64,000 bases of DNA from Burkholderiales bacterium (GTDB lineage Bacteria > Pseudomonadota > Gammaproteobacteria > Burkholderiales > SG8-41), in the NCBI GenBank assembly GCA_019635015.1, contig JAHCAG010000014.1, forward strand, positions 1 through 64,000, written 5' to 3'. Positions 23,899 to 33,054 of this stretch are shown here, piece after piece. Made by a program: the position numbers and the translations under genes. Under the pieces are notes generated by a model, which worked only from the letters and a program-made list of their open reading frames with translations, made no database searches and had not been told where the DNA came from. How positions within the stretch are numbered: the stretch's first letter is position 1; each line of letters opens with the position of its first letter.

Positions 23899-25032
23899 TC
23901 AGCGCCGCCGGCTGATTACGCCGCCGACGCCCAGCATGGCGGCGTTGGCCAGGAATACCGGCGTCACGCCGAATGCGGTGCCGATGGCGCCGAAGAACAG
24001 CGGCACGACGATATGGGTCAGGTTGTTGATGCTCATGCGCAGGCCCAGCGCCTCGCCGGAACGTCCTTCGGGCGCGCGCGCATAGATCATCATCAGCGTC
24101 AGCGGCTGGCCGCAGCCGGTGCCAAGGCCGAGCAGGAAGGCAATCGCCGCGAGCAGCAGGCCGCTCTCGACCAGCGGGAACAGCAGGTAGGTTCCGGCGG
24201 CGATGAAAATGGAGCCCACCAGCACCCGCTCCTCGCCGAGCCGCGAGACGATCTGCGGGAGGATGATGCGCACGAGGAAAGCTGCGGCGGCGAACATCGC
24301 CAGCACCACCCCGATCGCGGAAGCGGAAAGTCCGATCGCATGGCCGTAGATCGGCATATAGAACTGGAAAAGGTCGATGGCGGTGAGGATGATGCCGCTG
24401 GTGATCAGCGTGCGCCGCAGGGGGACGTTGCCCAGCAGCCCCACCGCATAACCGCCGGCCTCCTCGTTTTTCGACTTGCCGCCGCTCAAGGCCGCCAGCC
24501 CGCGACCCGCGCCGAACAGGATGAAGGCCGCAACCACCGGGAACACCGCGATGCACAGGTAGCCGGCGGCATGACCGAAGGTGTCAATGGCAAATCCGGC
24601 GATCAGCGGGCCGACAAAACCGCCGGAAGCAATCATCAGGCTCAGGTTGCTGAAGTTGCGGGTGCGTGCTTCGACGCTGCTCAGCCTGCCGATCAGGCTC
24701 TGCATCGACACGTTGTAGAACACGAAGGAAAAACCGATCAGCAGCGCCGACAGGTAGAGCATGTTGAGCGAGGGCAGCAGGCCGGGCAGCAGCAGCGACA
24801 GTGCGATGCCCAGGCTGCCCAGCGCCAGCGGCCAGCGCACGCCGAAACGGTCCGACAACTTGCCGGCATACAGCGCGAGCAGCATCGGACACAGCGAATA
24901 CAGCGCGACAATCACGCCGAGCATGATCTGCGGGGCACCGAGCTCGAGCGCAAACAGCGACACCAGCACCTTGCTGCCGCGGAAAGCGCTCATGTTGATC
25001 AGCACAACCAGCAGGGCCAGGGCAATCGGCAC
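23899..25032 (-). CDS. MFS transporter, tandem copy 1
   Basis: A 377-residue 12-segment MFS protein. I start at GTG 25030-25032 because GAGGAGA lies 8 nt upstream and overlaps the stop codon of the preceding gene (TGAGGAGA), a classic coupling arrangement; an open frame extends upstream into that gene but has no ribosome site. Shared segments with the adjacent gene at 25046 (ALELGA, LYAGKLSDRFG versus VYAGRIADRYG, ARTRNFSN versus ARTRNFNN) show that the two are tandem paralogues. Probably exports or imports a small organic acid or aromatic compound; the substrate is unknown. Confidence 0.87.
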   Translation of the reverse strand: MPIALALLVVLINMSAFRGSKVLVSLFALELGAPQIMLGVIVALYSLCPMLLALYAGKLSDRFGVRWPLALGSLGIALSLLLPGLLPSLNMLYLSALLIGFSFVFYNVSMQSLIGRLSSVEARTRNFSNLSLMIASGGFVGPLIAGFAIDTFGHAAGYLCIAVFPVVAAFILFGAGRGLAALSGGKSKNEEAGGYAVGLLGNVPLRRTLITSGIILTAIDLFQFYMPIYGHAIGLSASAIGVVLAMFAAAAFLVRIILPQIVSRLGEERVLVGSIFIAAGTYLLFPLVESGLLLAAIAFLLGLGTGCGQPLTLMMIYARAPEGRSGEALGLRMSINNLTHIVVPLFFGAIGTAFGVTPVFLANAAMLGVGGVISRRR

Positions 25033-25045
25033 GCGGCGTCTCTCC

Positions 25046-26215
25046 TCAGGCCGTCCGCTTGCGGGCGTACCAGTTGCCCGCGGCAATCACGCCGGCACTG
25101 ACCCAGAACACCGGTGCGAGGCCGAAAACGGAACCCACGGCGCCGAACAGCGCCGGCACCACAACGTGCATCGAATTGTTGATCGCGATGCGCAGGCCCA
25201 GCGATTCGCCGCCGCGCCCCGCGGGCGCATGGCGGTAACACAGCACCACCGTCAGCGGCTGACCCATGCCCATGCCAAGACCCAGTGCAAAACAGATTGC
25301 GCCCAGCACGGTGGCATGTGTGACAAACGGGATCAGCGTGAACATGGCCGAGGCGAGGAACAGGGAATACAGCAGCGTCTTTTCCTCGCCGTGACTGGCC
25401 GTCAGGACGGGCAGCAGTGCGCGCGACACAAAAGTCGCCGCGGCGGCGGCGCCAAGAATCATGCCGATGGCCGAGGCCGACAGGCCGATCTGGTGCCCGT
25501 ACAGCGGAATGTAGAGCTGGAACAGGTCGATGCCGGTCATCACCACCGCACTGGCAATCAGCACACGGCGCATGTCCATGTCGCGGAACAGATCCGTCAT
25601 GCGCTGCCCGGCAGGTGCCGGCGCCGGCCGCCGGTGGCGCGGGATGCGCTTGGCAAAGACGGAAATCGCCAGCAGCGAGCTCAAGCACAGCAGTCCCAGG
25701 AACACGAAGGTCGGGACATGGCCGGCATGGTCGATCGAAAATCCGGCAAAAACCGGACCGGTGAAATCGGCCACGGCGACAATCAGCGCATAGTTGTTGA
25801 AATTGCGGGTGCGTGCCTGGCCCTCGCCCAGCAGACCGACCAGCGACTGGAAGGCCACCTGCCCGATGATGAAGCCGAGACCGGTGACTGCAGCGGCCAC
25901 AAACAGCAGCGGCAGGCTTGGCGCCATCCACGGCAGCGCAATCGCGACCGAGCAGACCAGCATGCCGACGATGATCGGCACGCGCGCGCCATAACGGTCG
26001 GCAATGCGTCCGGCGTATACCGCCAGCAGCAGCGGGAACACGCCATAGGTCGCGAGCAGCAGGCCGATGTGCAGCGGACTCGCCCCGAGTTCCAGCGCAT
26101 ACAGGGTGTTCAGCACGCGCGCGCCCTTGTAGGCGCTGTTCCACAGCACCACCACCGCCATGATCTGGTAGATGGTGATGAGACGGTTCTGGAGCGCGGC
26201 GGACGGGGCGGACAT
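25046..26215 (-). CDS. MFS transporter, tandem copy 2
   Basis: A 389-residue 12-segment MFS protein, paralogous to the gene directly downstream (same order of motifs: YALELGASPLHIG, VYAGRIADRYGAR, LVGLLGEGQARTRNFNN, LYIPLYGHQIGLSASAIGMIL). Because the two are adjacent, similar in length and share the cytoplasmic-loop ARTRNF motif, a local duplication followed by divergence is the simplest explanation. Two MFS halves could also form a heterodimer, but that would be unusual. The start has no strong Shine-Dalgarno. The divergent MFS gene at 26299 starts 83 bp away, so this short interval should contain two promoters. Confidence 0.88.
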   Translation of the reverse strand: MSAPSAALQNRLITIYQIMAVVVLWNSAYKGARVLNTLYALELGASPLHIGLLLATYGVFPLLLAVYAGRIADRYGARVPIIVGMLVCSVAIALPWMAPSLPLLFVAAAVTGLGFIIGQVAFQSLVGLLGEGQARTRNFNNYALIVAVADFTGPVFAGFSIDHAGHVPTFVFLGLLCLSSLLAISVFAKRIPRHRRPAPAPAGQRMTDLFRDMDMRRVLIASAVVMTGIDLFQLYIPLYGHQIGLSASAIGMILGAAAAATFVSRALLPVLTASHGEEKTLLYSLFLASAMFTLIPFVTHATVLGAICFALGLGMGMGQPLTVVLCYRHAPAGRGGESLGLRIAINNSMHVVVPALFGAVGSVFGLAPVFWVSAGVIAAGNWYARKRTA

Positions 26216-26298
26216 GGGAGACCGGCATTTTACCGCAGCAGGACACGGAGCCCGGCACCAAGTCCATGAAGTAGAATGCCTTCCTTTGTCCGCAAGAC

Positions 26299-27549
26299 AT
26301 GCCCCTGCCCGCCCTGCGCGCTCTGCGCCACCGCAATTTCCGGCTGTTTCTCACCGGCCAGATCTTTGCGCTGATCGGCTACTGGATCCAGATGGTGGCC
26401 CAGAGCTGGCTGCTCTATCGGCTCACGGAATCGGCGACGCTTCTCGGTGTGCTGGCCTTCGCCAGCAGTCTCCCCATCCTGCTGCTGTCGCCGGTCGCCG
26501 GCTGGTGGGCCGACCGCTGCAACCTGCACCGCACGATGTTCGCGACACAGATCCTCGAACTGCTGCAGGCGGCAACACTCGCCGGTCTGGCGCTGGCCGG
26601 CATCCTCGCGCCCTGGCACATCATCACGCTGGCGATGGTGATGGGGATCCTGGTGGCAATCGAACTGCCGATCCGCCACGCCTACCTGCTGGAACTGGTC
26701 GACGGCAAGGAAGACCTGCCCAACGCCATCGCGCTGACCTCTCTGATGGCCAACAGCGGCCGCATGGTCGGCCCGGCGCTGGCCGGCGTGCTGATCGGCC
26801 TGTTCTCCGAGGCGCACTGCTTCCTGATCAATGCGCTGACCTACATCGCCGTCGTCGTGTCCTTCCTGATGATCCGCGTGCGCCCGCAGCCGCGTGAGCC
26901 GTCGAAGCAGAAGCTGCTGGCCGGACTGCGGGAAGGTTTCGCCTACGCCTGGAACCTGCTGCCGATCCGGGCACTGCTGCTGACCCTGGCCGTGGTGGCG
27001 CTGCTCGCCACGCCCTATGCGACGCTGATGCCGGTGGTGGTGCGCGAAGTATTCCGCGGCGACGCCGAGCTGATGGGTTTCCTGATGAGCGCCTCCGGCG
27101 GCGGCGCCATCTGCGGCACGCTCTACCTCGCGTCGCGCCGGAACGCGCGCGGACTGATCCGCCTGATCATCGGCGCGGTGCTGGCTGCGGGCGCGGCGCT
27201 GGCGCTGTTTGCCAATGCGCCTTCGGCGTGGCTCGCGCTGCCGCTGCTGGCGGTGGTCGGCTTCGGCATCCTGGTGACCTCCGTATCGGTCAACATGATC
27301 CTCCAGACCATCGTCGATGACGACAAGCGCGGCCGGGTGATGAGCCTCTACACCGTCGCTTTCCTCGGCATTGCGCCATTCGGGGCGCTGGCTGCCGGTG
27401 CGGTGGCCGATCTCATCGGCCCGCGCATGACGCTGACGCTGGGGGGACTGTGCTGTGTGGTGGCGGCGCTGGTGCTGATGCGGCGTCGTCACGCCATCCG
27501 CGCCGGGGTGCGGCCGATCTACGAGCGGCTGGGCATCAGCCGCTCGTGA
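26299..27549 (+). CDS. MFS transporter (EntS/MFS_3 type)
   Basis: A 416-residue MFS protein beginning MPLPALRALRHRNFRLFLTG, the standard opening of the MFS_3/EntS-like exporters. SPVAGWWADRCNLHR is the loop 2-3 motif, and VDGKEDLPNAIAL and ILQTIVDDDKRGRVMS are further family landmarks (the DxxRGRVMS segment is characteristic). Members export siderophores or other small molecules. It is divergent from the tandem MFS pair and convergent with the Bug receptor that follows after 9 bp. No siderophore genes are seen nearby, so the role is open. Confidence 0.88.
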   Translation: MPLPALRALRHRNFRLFLTGQIFALIGYWIQMVAQSWLLYRLTESATLLGVLAFASSLPILLLSPVAGWWADRCNLHRTMFATQILELLQAATLAGLALAGILAPWHIITLAMVMGILVAIELPIRHAYLLELVDGKEDLPNAIALTSLMANSGRMVGPALAGVLIGLFSEAHCFLINALTYIAVVVSFLMIRVRPQPREPSKQKLLAGLREGFAYAWNLLPIRALLLTLAVVALLATPYATLMPVVVREVFRGDAELMGFLMSASGGGAICGTLYLASRRNARGLIRLIIGAVLAAGAALALFANAPSAWLALPLLAVVGFGILVTSVSVNMILQTIVDDDKRGRVMSLYTVAFLGIAPFGALAAGAVADLIGPRMTLTLGGLCCVVAALVLMRRRHAIRAGVRPIYERLGISRS

Positions 27550-27558
27550 CCGCTGACA

Positions 27559-28524
27559 TCATTCCGGCTTCGCCCCCGAAGCCTTGACCACCTTCGCCCA
27601 TTTCTTGATTTCGGTCTGGATGTAGGCGGCGAACTGCTCCGGCGTGCCGTAGGTGATTTCGAAACCGACAGCGGCGAGACGCTTGGCCACCGCAGGATCC
27701 TGCAGCGACTTGTGAATGTCGGCATTGAGCCGGTTGATGATCGGCCGCGGCGTTCCCGCCGGCGCCAGCACGCCGAACCAGGAGCTCGATTCGAAACCGG
27801 GATAGGTTTCGGCGATGGTCGGAATGTCGGGAGTGGCCGGCGTGCGCTTGAGGCCGGTGGTGACGATGCCCACCAGTTTGCCCGAGCGCACATGCGGCAG
27901 CGTCGAGGCCATGCCGCTGATCATCACCTTGATATGGCCGCCGACGAGATCGGTGATCGCCTGGCCGCTGCCCTTGTACGGCACATGCTGCATGTCGATC
28001 CCGGCCATGTCGTTCAGCAGTTCGCCGGTCAGGTGGCCGACACTGGCGACACCGGCCGAGGCGAAGTTGACCTTTTTCGGATTGGCCTTGGTGTAGGCGA
28101 TGAACTCCTTGAAATTCTTCGCCGGCAGAGAGGGATGAATCACGAAGATGTTGGATGCACCGGCGACCTGGGTGATCGGGGCGAAGTCCTTGACCGGATC
28201 GTAGGGCATCTTTTCGTAGAGGCTGGGCCCGATGCCGATATTTGCGATGTAGCCGAGCACAATGCTGTAGCCGTCCGCCGGCGCCCGCGCCACGATGGTC
28301 ATGCCGATGTCGCCGTTGGCCCCCGGCCGGTTGTCAACCACCACCTGCTGGCCGAGCAGTTCCGAGAGCTTGCTGCCCATGGAGCGCGCCAGGGTATCGG
28401 TGCTGCCGCCGGGCGCGTAGGGCACGACAAAACGTACCGGGCGCTGCGGGTAGCTCTGCGCGGCGGCCACGGTGGTCGCGGCAAGCAGTGCCGCGCCGAG
28501 GATCAGGTTGCGGGTCATTTTCAT
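27559..28524 (-). CDS. Bug-family tripartite tricarboxylate receptor (TctC-like)
   Basis: A 321-residue periplasmic receptor with an obvious signal peptide (MKMTRNLILGAALLAATTVA, then AAQ) followed by SYPQRPVRFVVPYAPGGSTD, the Bug carboxylate-binding motif, and VDNRPGANGDIG. The C-terminal NADIHKSLQDPAVAKRL helix is also typical. The start overlaps the stop of the small upstream gene by 4 nt (ATGA), suggesting coupling. No Tct permease is adjacent, so this is another orphan Bug protein, as is common in Burkholderiales. Confidence 0.93.
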   Translation of the reverse strand: MKMTRNLILGAALLAATTVAAAQSYPQRPVRFVVPYAPGGSTDTLARSMGSKLSELLGQQVVVDNRPGANGDIGMTIVARAPADGYSIVLGYIANIGIGPSLYEKMPYDPVKDFAPITQVAGASNIFVIHPSLPAKNFKEFIAYTKANPKKVNFASAGVASVGHLTGELLNDMAGIDMQHVPYKGSGQAITDLVGGHIKVMISGMASTLPHVRSGKLVGIVTTGLKRTPATPDIPTIAETYPGFESSSWFGVLAPAGTPRPIINRLNADIHKSLQDPAVAKRLAAVGFEITYGTPEQFAAYIQTEIKKWAKVVKASGAKPE

Positions 28525-28724
28525 TTCAGGGCCTCCGGGTCATTGCGCCAGCGCTCCCAGGCGCGGCGCTGGTCTTCACTTATGGTGTCTTCTTCAAGCA
28601 GGCGGCGGATCAGCGCCGTCGTGTCGGATTCATAGATGCCTTCGCGTTTCCTGAAATCCCACTGTTTCTGCTGCGGAAACACCGGGGAAGGCAGGGGCGA
28701 CTGCGGGTCTTTGTGATCACTCAT
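28521..28724 (-). CDS. Small hypothetical protein of 67 residues
   Basis: No family recognised. The protein is hydrophilic and rich in charged residues, starting MSDHKDPQSPLPSPVFPQQK and ending in RRAWERWRNDPEALK; it looks like a small helical protein. Its stop overlaps the Bug receptor start (ATGA), which supports it being translated and co-expressed. It has an ordinary high-GC codon pattern. It could be an adaptor or simply a conserved small ORF of unknown role. Confidence 0.6.
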   Translation of the reverse strand: MSDHKDPQSPLPSPVFPQQKQWDFRKREGIYESDTTALIRRLLEEDTISEDQRRAWERWRNDPEALK

Positions 28725-28764
28725 GGAAAAGCCAGTTCAGGTTGAATGGAAAAACAGCGGGAAC

Positions 28765-29157
28765 TCAGGGTGACGCTTCTGCCGGCGCCGATTCGGGACG
28801 CCAGCCGTAACAGGAACAGGTTTGCGAGATGGTGCCCTCGGGCAGACGCTCCGCCTGCAGCGTCGCGGGGGACCGGAGCCAGGTGCCGATTTCGTCGACT
28901 GCACCGGCAATCAGCACGCCAAGCACCAGCACTGCCGAGGCACCGCGCGAAAAGCTGACCTGCCCCCCGGCGGCATGCGCCGGCCGCGGCGCGCCGAAGG
29001 ATCCGCCGACACGCGCGTTGCCGATGCGCGCGCCGCCTTGCACACTGCTGCCCGCCGTTGTCGCCGACTGGCCGCCGCCCGTCGTCTGCTGGCCATGCAG
29101 GGTTACCGCACAACCGTGCAGCAGGAGCAGAAGGGCAATCAGGGCAAGGCGGAACAT
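28765..29157 (-). CDS. Predicted small lipoprotein
   Basis: A 130-residue protein with a lipoprotein signal: MFRLALIALLLLLHGC, where LHGC is a lipobox and Cys16 would be lipidated. The next region is Gly/Ala/Ser-rich (GGARIGNARVGGSFGAPR). A hydrophobic stretch around SAVLVLGVLIAGAV could be a membrane or glycine-zipper segment. It ends in a Cys-Ser-Cys region (SQTCSCYGW) and a Pro/Ala tail. No function can be assigned. It is on the same strand as the Bug receptor but separated by 40 bp. Confidence 0.7.
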   Translation of the reverse strand: MFRLALIALLLLLHGCAVTLHGQQTTGGGQSATTAGSSVQGGARIGNARVGGSFGAPRPAHAAGGQVSFSRGASAVLVLGVLIAGAVDEIGTWLRSPATLQAERLPEGTISQTCSCYGWRPESAPAEASP

Positions 29158-29187
29158 GTGTGCAGTATATAACGTCCGCCCTTTTAC

Positions 29188-29217
29188 AAAAAAATCAATA
29201 AAATCAAATACTTATAA
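29188..29217 (+). repeat. AT-rich IHF-like motif, copy 4
   Basis: The copy closest to the family consensus, between the lipoprotein gene and the ABC-exporter operon. Bases 29202-29214 read AATCAA ATAC TTA, an exact WATCAANNNNTTR match. Confidence 0.8.
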
Positions 29218-29292
29218 CAACTCATCCGGGCGCCGCTCCGCTCCACCGCGCAGTGGCCGCGTGGCGCAAGCACCGGGTTGCGCTTTATTGGA

Positions 29293-30402
29293 CTAGCGGG
29301 CGAGTTGTTCGCGGCCGGCGAGCAGCGGGGCCAACTGTTTGGCCGGCACGACATAGGCCCATTGCGAACGCGCCTGCTCCAGCATGACCCTGGCTTCCAG
29401 CCGCTGCCGGTTCTCGGCGAACTCCTTGTCGAGCTTCTCCGCCTCTTCGGGTTTTTCCTTCGGCTCCGGCTTGCGCGTTTTCGGCGGTTCGCCGGCCACC
29501 TTGAAGCGCAGCACGAAGTTGCCGTCGGCCTGCGGCGCAAGGCCGATGGTGTAGTTCAGATTGTCGAAGGTTTCCGCGGTGACCGTCAGCACAGCCTTCG
29601 CGCCGGTTTCGTCATCGACAATCACGTCGCTGAACGACAGGCTGCCCAGCGCGTTGTTCGCACTCACCGCGGCACTGGGGTCAAGCCGGCCGCCGCCCGC
29701 GGCAAATTTCCACTGGCCCCACTCTTCGTCGCGGGTGATTTTCCAGCCGCCGCGTTCGCCCGCGGCCTGCAGCGTGCGGATGCGTTCGACCTTGAAGAAA
29801 TCGCGGGCCACCCAGGCGCCGGGGCGTGCCACCGCTTTTTCCAGCGGATCGGACACGACCACCACATTGTCGCCCCGCCCTTCGACCAGGATATGCCGTC
29901 CTGCGGGCACACCGTCGCGGGCATTGGGCAGCGGGTTGAGGGGATCCTTCTTCAGCGACACCCGCCCTAGAACCATTTTCGCCAGGATTTTGCCCGAGGC
30001 ATCACCCAGTTCGACCAGCGTGCCCGAACCTTCCTTGACGTCCTTGCCCGGCGCCAGCAGGTCCAGCCGCCCGTGCAGGCTCTTGCCAACCTCCTCGGAC
30101 TGCACGACCTTGGCATCCAGCAGTTTGAGAATCAGCCCGCTGATCTCGGAAAAATCCGCCGGGTAACCGCCGCGCTGCGCAACGCGCCAGACCTTGTCCT
30201 TCAGCTCCAGCGTCACTTCCCCCGCGGCGTCCTGCAGGCGCAGCTTCGCGACGTCGCTGACCTTCAGCCCCGGCAGCAGCGGCGCGCCGATGCTGGCGCC
30301 GCTGACGCGGTAGACGGTGAGATCCTTCCAGAACAGGGCGAGGCCGGCGCCGCCAAGCACCAGCACGGCGAGCATCAGCCAGAGGAACTGTTTGCGGTTC
30401 AT
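29293..30402 (-). CDS. DUF4340-domain protein
   Basis: A 369-residue protein with one N-terminal membrane anchor (MNRKQFLWLMLAVLVLGGAG) and a large periplasmic part of the DUF4340 type, containing LELKDKVWRVAQRGGYPAD near residue 70 and a repeated version further on (RGGWKITRDEEWGQWKF). A coiled, charged region rich in Glu and Lys follows (about 300-345). It is the last gene of the Gld-type ABC operon and overlaps the GldG-like stop codon (ATGA). DUF4340 proteins regularly accompany GldG-like proteins; the function is unknown but probably lies in the envelope. Confidence 0.8.
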   Translation of the reverse strand: MNRKQFLWLMLAVLVLGGAGLALFWKDLTVYRVSGASIGAPLLPGLKVSDVAKLRLQDAAGEVTLELKDKVWRVAQRGGYPADFSEISGLILKLLDAKVVQSEEVGKSLHGRLDLLAPGKDVKEGSGTLVELGDASGKILAKMVLGRVSLKKDPLNPLPNARDGVPAGRHILVEGRGDNVVVVSDPLEKAVARPGAWVARDFFKVERIRTLQAAGERGGWKITRDEEWGQWKFAAGGGRLDPSAAVSANNALGSLSFSDVIVDDETGAKAVLTVTAETFDNLNYTIGLAPQADGNFVLRFKVAGEPPKTRKPEPKEKPEEAEKLDKEFAENRQRLEARVMLEQARSQWAYVVPAKQLAPLLAGREQLAR

Positions 30403-32306
30403 GACGCGCGCACCCTTGCATTGGCCCTGCGGCGCTTGATGATCGCCAGCGTGACACCCAGCACCATCACCAGCAGCGGCACCAGTCCGATGTTGATGAC
30501 CTTGGTCCACATCTGCAGGGTTTCGGTTTCCTCGCGCAGGTTCCGGCGCACGTCCTTCAGTTCACGCCGCGTCTCGATCGTTTTCTTGCGGAAGTTCTCC
30601 ATTTCCGCCTGCTGTTCGGGCGTCAGGATCGCGCCGCCGGTCGCCGTGGCGGACTTGCCGCCGCGCTGCAGCGCCTGCAGCTTCTCGGTGGTCTGGTTCA
30701 GGTCGTCTTCCAGCGCCTTGATCTTGCCGAGGTAGGCCTGCTGGGCACGCGCCTCCATCTGCTTGATCACCGTCAGCGGCCGGCTGAAGGCGGCACGGCT
30801 GCGCAGGTTGATCAGCGCGCTGTCGCCGGCCATCTGCTCGACCAGGCCCTGGGCAAAGGCAAGGTTGCCGTTGCGCGGGATCGCCACACGCTGGCCGAAG
30901 ATTTCCTGGATCTCGACCGCGGCACCGTCGGTCAGCATGTCGACGTCGCCGACGATCACCACCGTGTTCTCCGCCGCCGCCTCGCGCAGGTGCGACTTGC
31001 GGTCAGCCTCGAACTGCTCCGGATCCACCGGCTTGCCCCGCGCAAAGGGATCGGCCGGTTTGCCGTTGGGGAAGGCGGTCCTGAACTTGCCGCTCAGGCG
31101 GAAGGCCAGCGGCTCTTCCTGGCCCGAGGGCTGGAAGCCGCGGGTCGAGGGTTCGCCCGAAAGCGTCGCGACGATGAGGTCGGTCAGCATCGAGTTCTTC
31201 GAGGTGCGCACCAGCGTGGTGTGCTTCAGGTGCTCCGGCAGTTTCAGCGTGAAGCTGCCGCCGAAGGGGATCAGCAGCGTGCCGACCTGGCTGGTCACCA
31301 CGTCGTCCATGTTCAGCGCCTCGGTGTTCAGCGACAGCAGCGTCGGCAGCAGGCGCGGACCTTCGCCGCTGGCGAAGGTCAGGTCGGCGACCACCTTGCC
31401 GGTGCTGGGTTCGACGCCCCAGCCCTTGAACAGGTTGAACAGCGTGGACTGTCCCGCAGCGTTGCCGCCGAGCGGATTCTGCAGATCGGGCTGCTGGTCA
31501 AAGTAGGCGTAGGTGTCGACGAAGGCAATCAGCTTGCCGCCGCGCAGCACAAACTGGTCGATCGCGTATTCGGTCGGCTCGAGGATGTCGCGCGGATGGA
31601 TGACCAGCAGCACCTTGACGTCGTCGTCGATCTTCGTCGCCGTCAGCGGAATCTCGCGCACATCGAAAATGCGCTTCAGCTCGGAGGCCAGGACCCAGGG
31701 CTCCAGCGGCTGCTGCTTCTTCGACGGATCCAGCGGGCGGCCCAGCACCGGCAGGCCGCTCATGATGCCGACCACCGGTTTCTTCGCCTGCGCCACCTGC
31801 GAAATGGAGCGCGTGATGTCGTACTCGAGCAGGCGCTCGCGGTCCGGCGTCAGCACCGGGATCGACGATTTCTGGTCGAGGAAGGACACCGCGAGGCCGA
31901 GATAGAACTTCTCGCCGGTGTTGGTCATCTGGCCCTCGACGTTGTCGAGCGCCGCCGATTCCTCGGCATCCGAATCCGGCTCCGGATTGAATTTTTCAAT
32001 GATGACCTTGCCGTTGGAGGCCGCCCTGTACTCGTTGAGCAGATCCTCGACGCGGCTGGCGAAGGTTTTCAGCCCCGGCGGCACCGCGGTGCTGCCCTGG
32101 GTGTAGTAGAGGCGGATTTTCACCGGCGCCTCGAGTTTCGACAGGATCGAGCGGGTGCCGTCGGACAGCGTGTAGACACGGCCGTCGGTCAGGTCGATGC
32201 GCGCGTTGAAGGCGCTGAAAATGAAATTCGCCGCGATCAGGATCAGCGCCAGCGCGACAATGCCGCCGGCGGAATACATCAGGGTTTCTAGATTCTTGTT
32301 TTTCAT
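30399..32306 (-). CDS. GldG-like ABC transporter auxiliary protein
   Basis: A 635-residue protein with an N-terminal membrane segment (about 10-30), a large periplasmic ABC-auxiliary domain starting at RVYTLSDGTRSILSKLEAPV, a coiled coil around 520-590 (VIKQMEARAQQAYLGKIKAL and following) and a second membrane segment near the C-terminus (INIGLVPLLVMVLGVTLAII). This architecture is that of GldG and its non-gliding relatives. It follows the permease gene after 4 bp and overlaps the DUF4340 gene by 4 nt. Likely an accessory component of an envelope ABC exporter; substrate unknown. Confidence 0.85.
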   Translation of the reverse strand: MKNKNLETLMYSAGGIVALALILIAANFIFSAFNARIDLTDGRVYTLSDGTRSILSKLEAPVKIRLYYTQGSTAVPPGLKTFASRVEDLLNEYRAASNGKVIIEKFNPEPDSDAEESAALDNVEGQMTNTGEKFYLGLAVSFLDQKSSIPVLTPDRERLLEYDITRSISQVAQAKKPVVGIMSGLPVLGRPLDPSKKQQPLEPWVLASELKRIFDVREIPLTATKIDDDVKVLLVIHPRDILEPTEYAIDQFVLRGGKLIAFVDTYAYFDQQPDLQNPLGGNAAGQSTLFNLFKGWGVEPSTGKVVADLTFASGEGPRLLPTLLSLNTEALNMDDVVTSQVGTLLIPFGGSFTLKLPEHLKHTTLVRTSKNSMLTDLIVATLSGEPSTRGFQPSGQEEPLAFRLSGKFRTAFPNGKPADPFARGKPVDPEQFEADRKSHLREAAAENTVVIVGDVDMLTDGAAVEIQEIFGQRVAIPRNGNLAFAQGLVEQMAGDSALINLRSRAAFSRPLTVIKQMEARAQQAYLGKIKALEDDLNQTTEKLQALQRGGKSATATGGAILTPEQQAEMENFRKKTIETRRELKDVRRNLREETETLQMWTKVINIGLVPLLVMVLGVTLAIIKRRRANARVRAS

Positions 32307-32310
32307 CGTC

Positions 32311-33054
32311 TTATCCCGCGCGCTGGTTGCGGATGATCACGCCAGTGACGAACAGCATGAAACCGATCACCGAGGCGAAAAATGCCACGTCGCGCGTGTC
32401 GAGCACGCCGCGCTGGAAACCCTCGAAGTGCGTCATCACCGAGAACGCGGCGACGATGTCGACCACCAGCGGGCTGGCGAAGCGCGACAGCAGGTCGGTG
32501 ACCGGCGTGTAGCCGGCGAGGATCAGGAACAGGCAGATCATCACCGACAGGATGAAGCTGATGACCTGGTTGCGGGTCATCGCCGAGGTCATGCAGCTCA
32601 CCGCGAGGTACGAACCGGCGAGCATCAGGCTGCCGACATAACCGGCGAAGATCACGCCATTGTCGGGATCGCCGAAATAGTTGACGGTGATGGCCACCGG
32701 GAAGGTCAGCGCCAGCGCCAGCGCGAGAAACAGCCAGGAGGCAAGGAACTTGCCGACGATGGCCTGCCAGTTGGTCACCGGCATTGTCAGCAGCAGTTCC
32801 ATCGTGCCCAGCCGCCGCTCCTCCGACCACAGGCGCATGCCGGCTGCGGGCACCAGGAACAGGTAGAGCCAGGGGTGCCAGGTGAAGAAGGACACCAGCG
32901 AGGCCTCGCCGCGCTCGAAGAAGTTGCCGATGGTGAACGTGAAAAAGCCGGTGAGCAGCAGGAAAATGACCAGGAACACGTAGGCGATCGGCGAGGTGAA
33001 ATAACCCGCCAGTTCGCGTTTCATGATGGTGCGGATATTGGCCCAGGCGTTCAT
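32311..33054 (-). CDS. ABC-2 type transporter permease (GldF-like)
   Basis: A 247-residue membrane protein with six hydrophobic segments, starting MNAWANIRTIMKRELAGYFT, which is the usual amphipathic opening of ABC-2 permeases, and containing WSEERRLGTMELLLTMPVTN, the conserved coupling helix region. It overlaps the ATPase gene by 4 nt (ATGA), proving co-expression. With the ATPase it forms the exporter core of the Gld-type operon. Confidence 0.88.
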   Translation of the reverse strand: MNAWANIRTIMKRELAGYFTSPIAYVFLVIFLLLTGFFTFTIGNFFERGEASLVSFFTWHPWLYLFLVPAAGMRLWSEERRLGTMELLLTMPVTNWQAIVGKFLASWLFLALALALTFPVAITVNYFGDPDNGVIFAGYVGSLMLAGSYLAVSCMTSAMTRNQVISFILSVMICLFLILAGYTPVTDLLSRFASPLVVDIVAAFSVMTHFEGFQRGVLDTRDVAFFASVIGFMLFVTGVIIRNQRAG

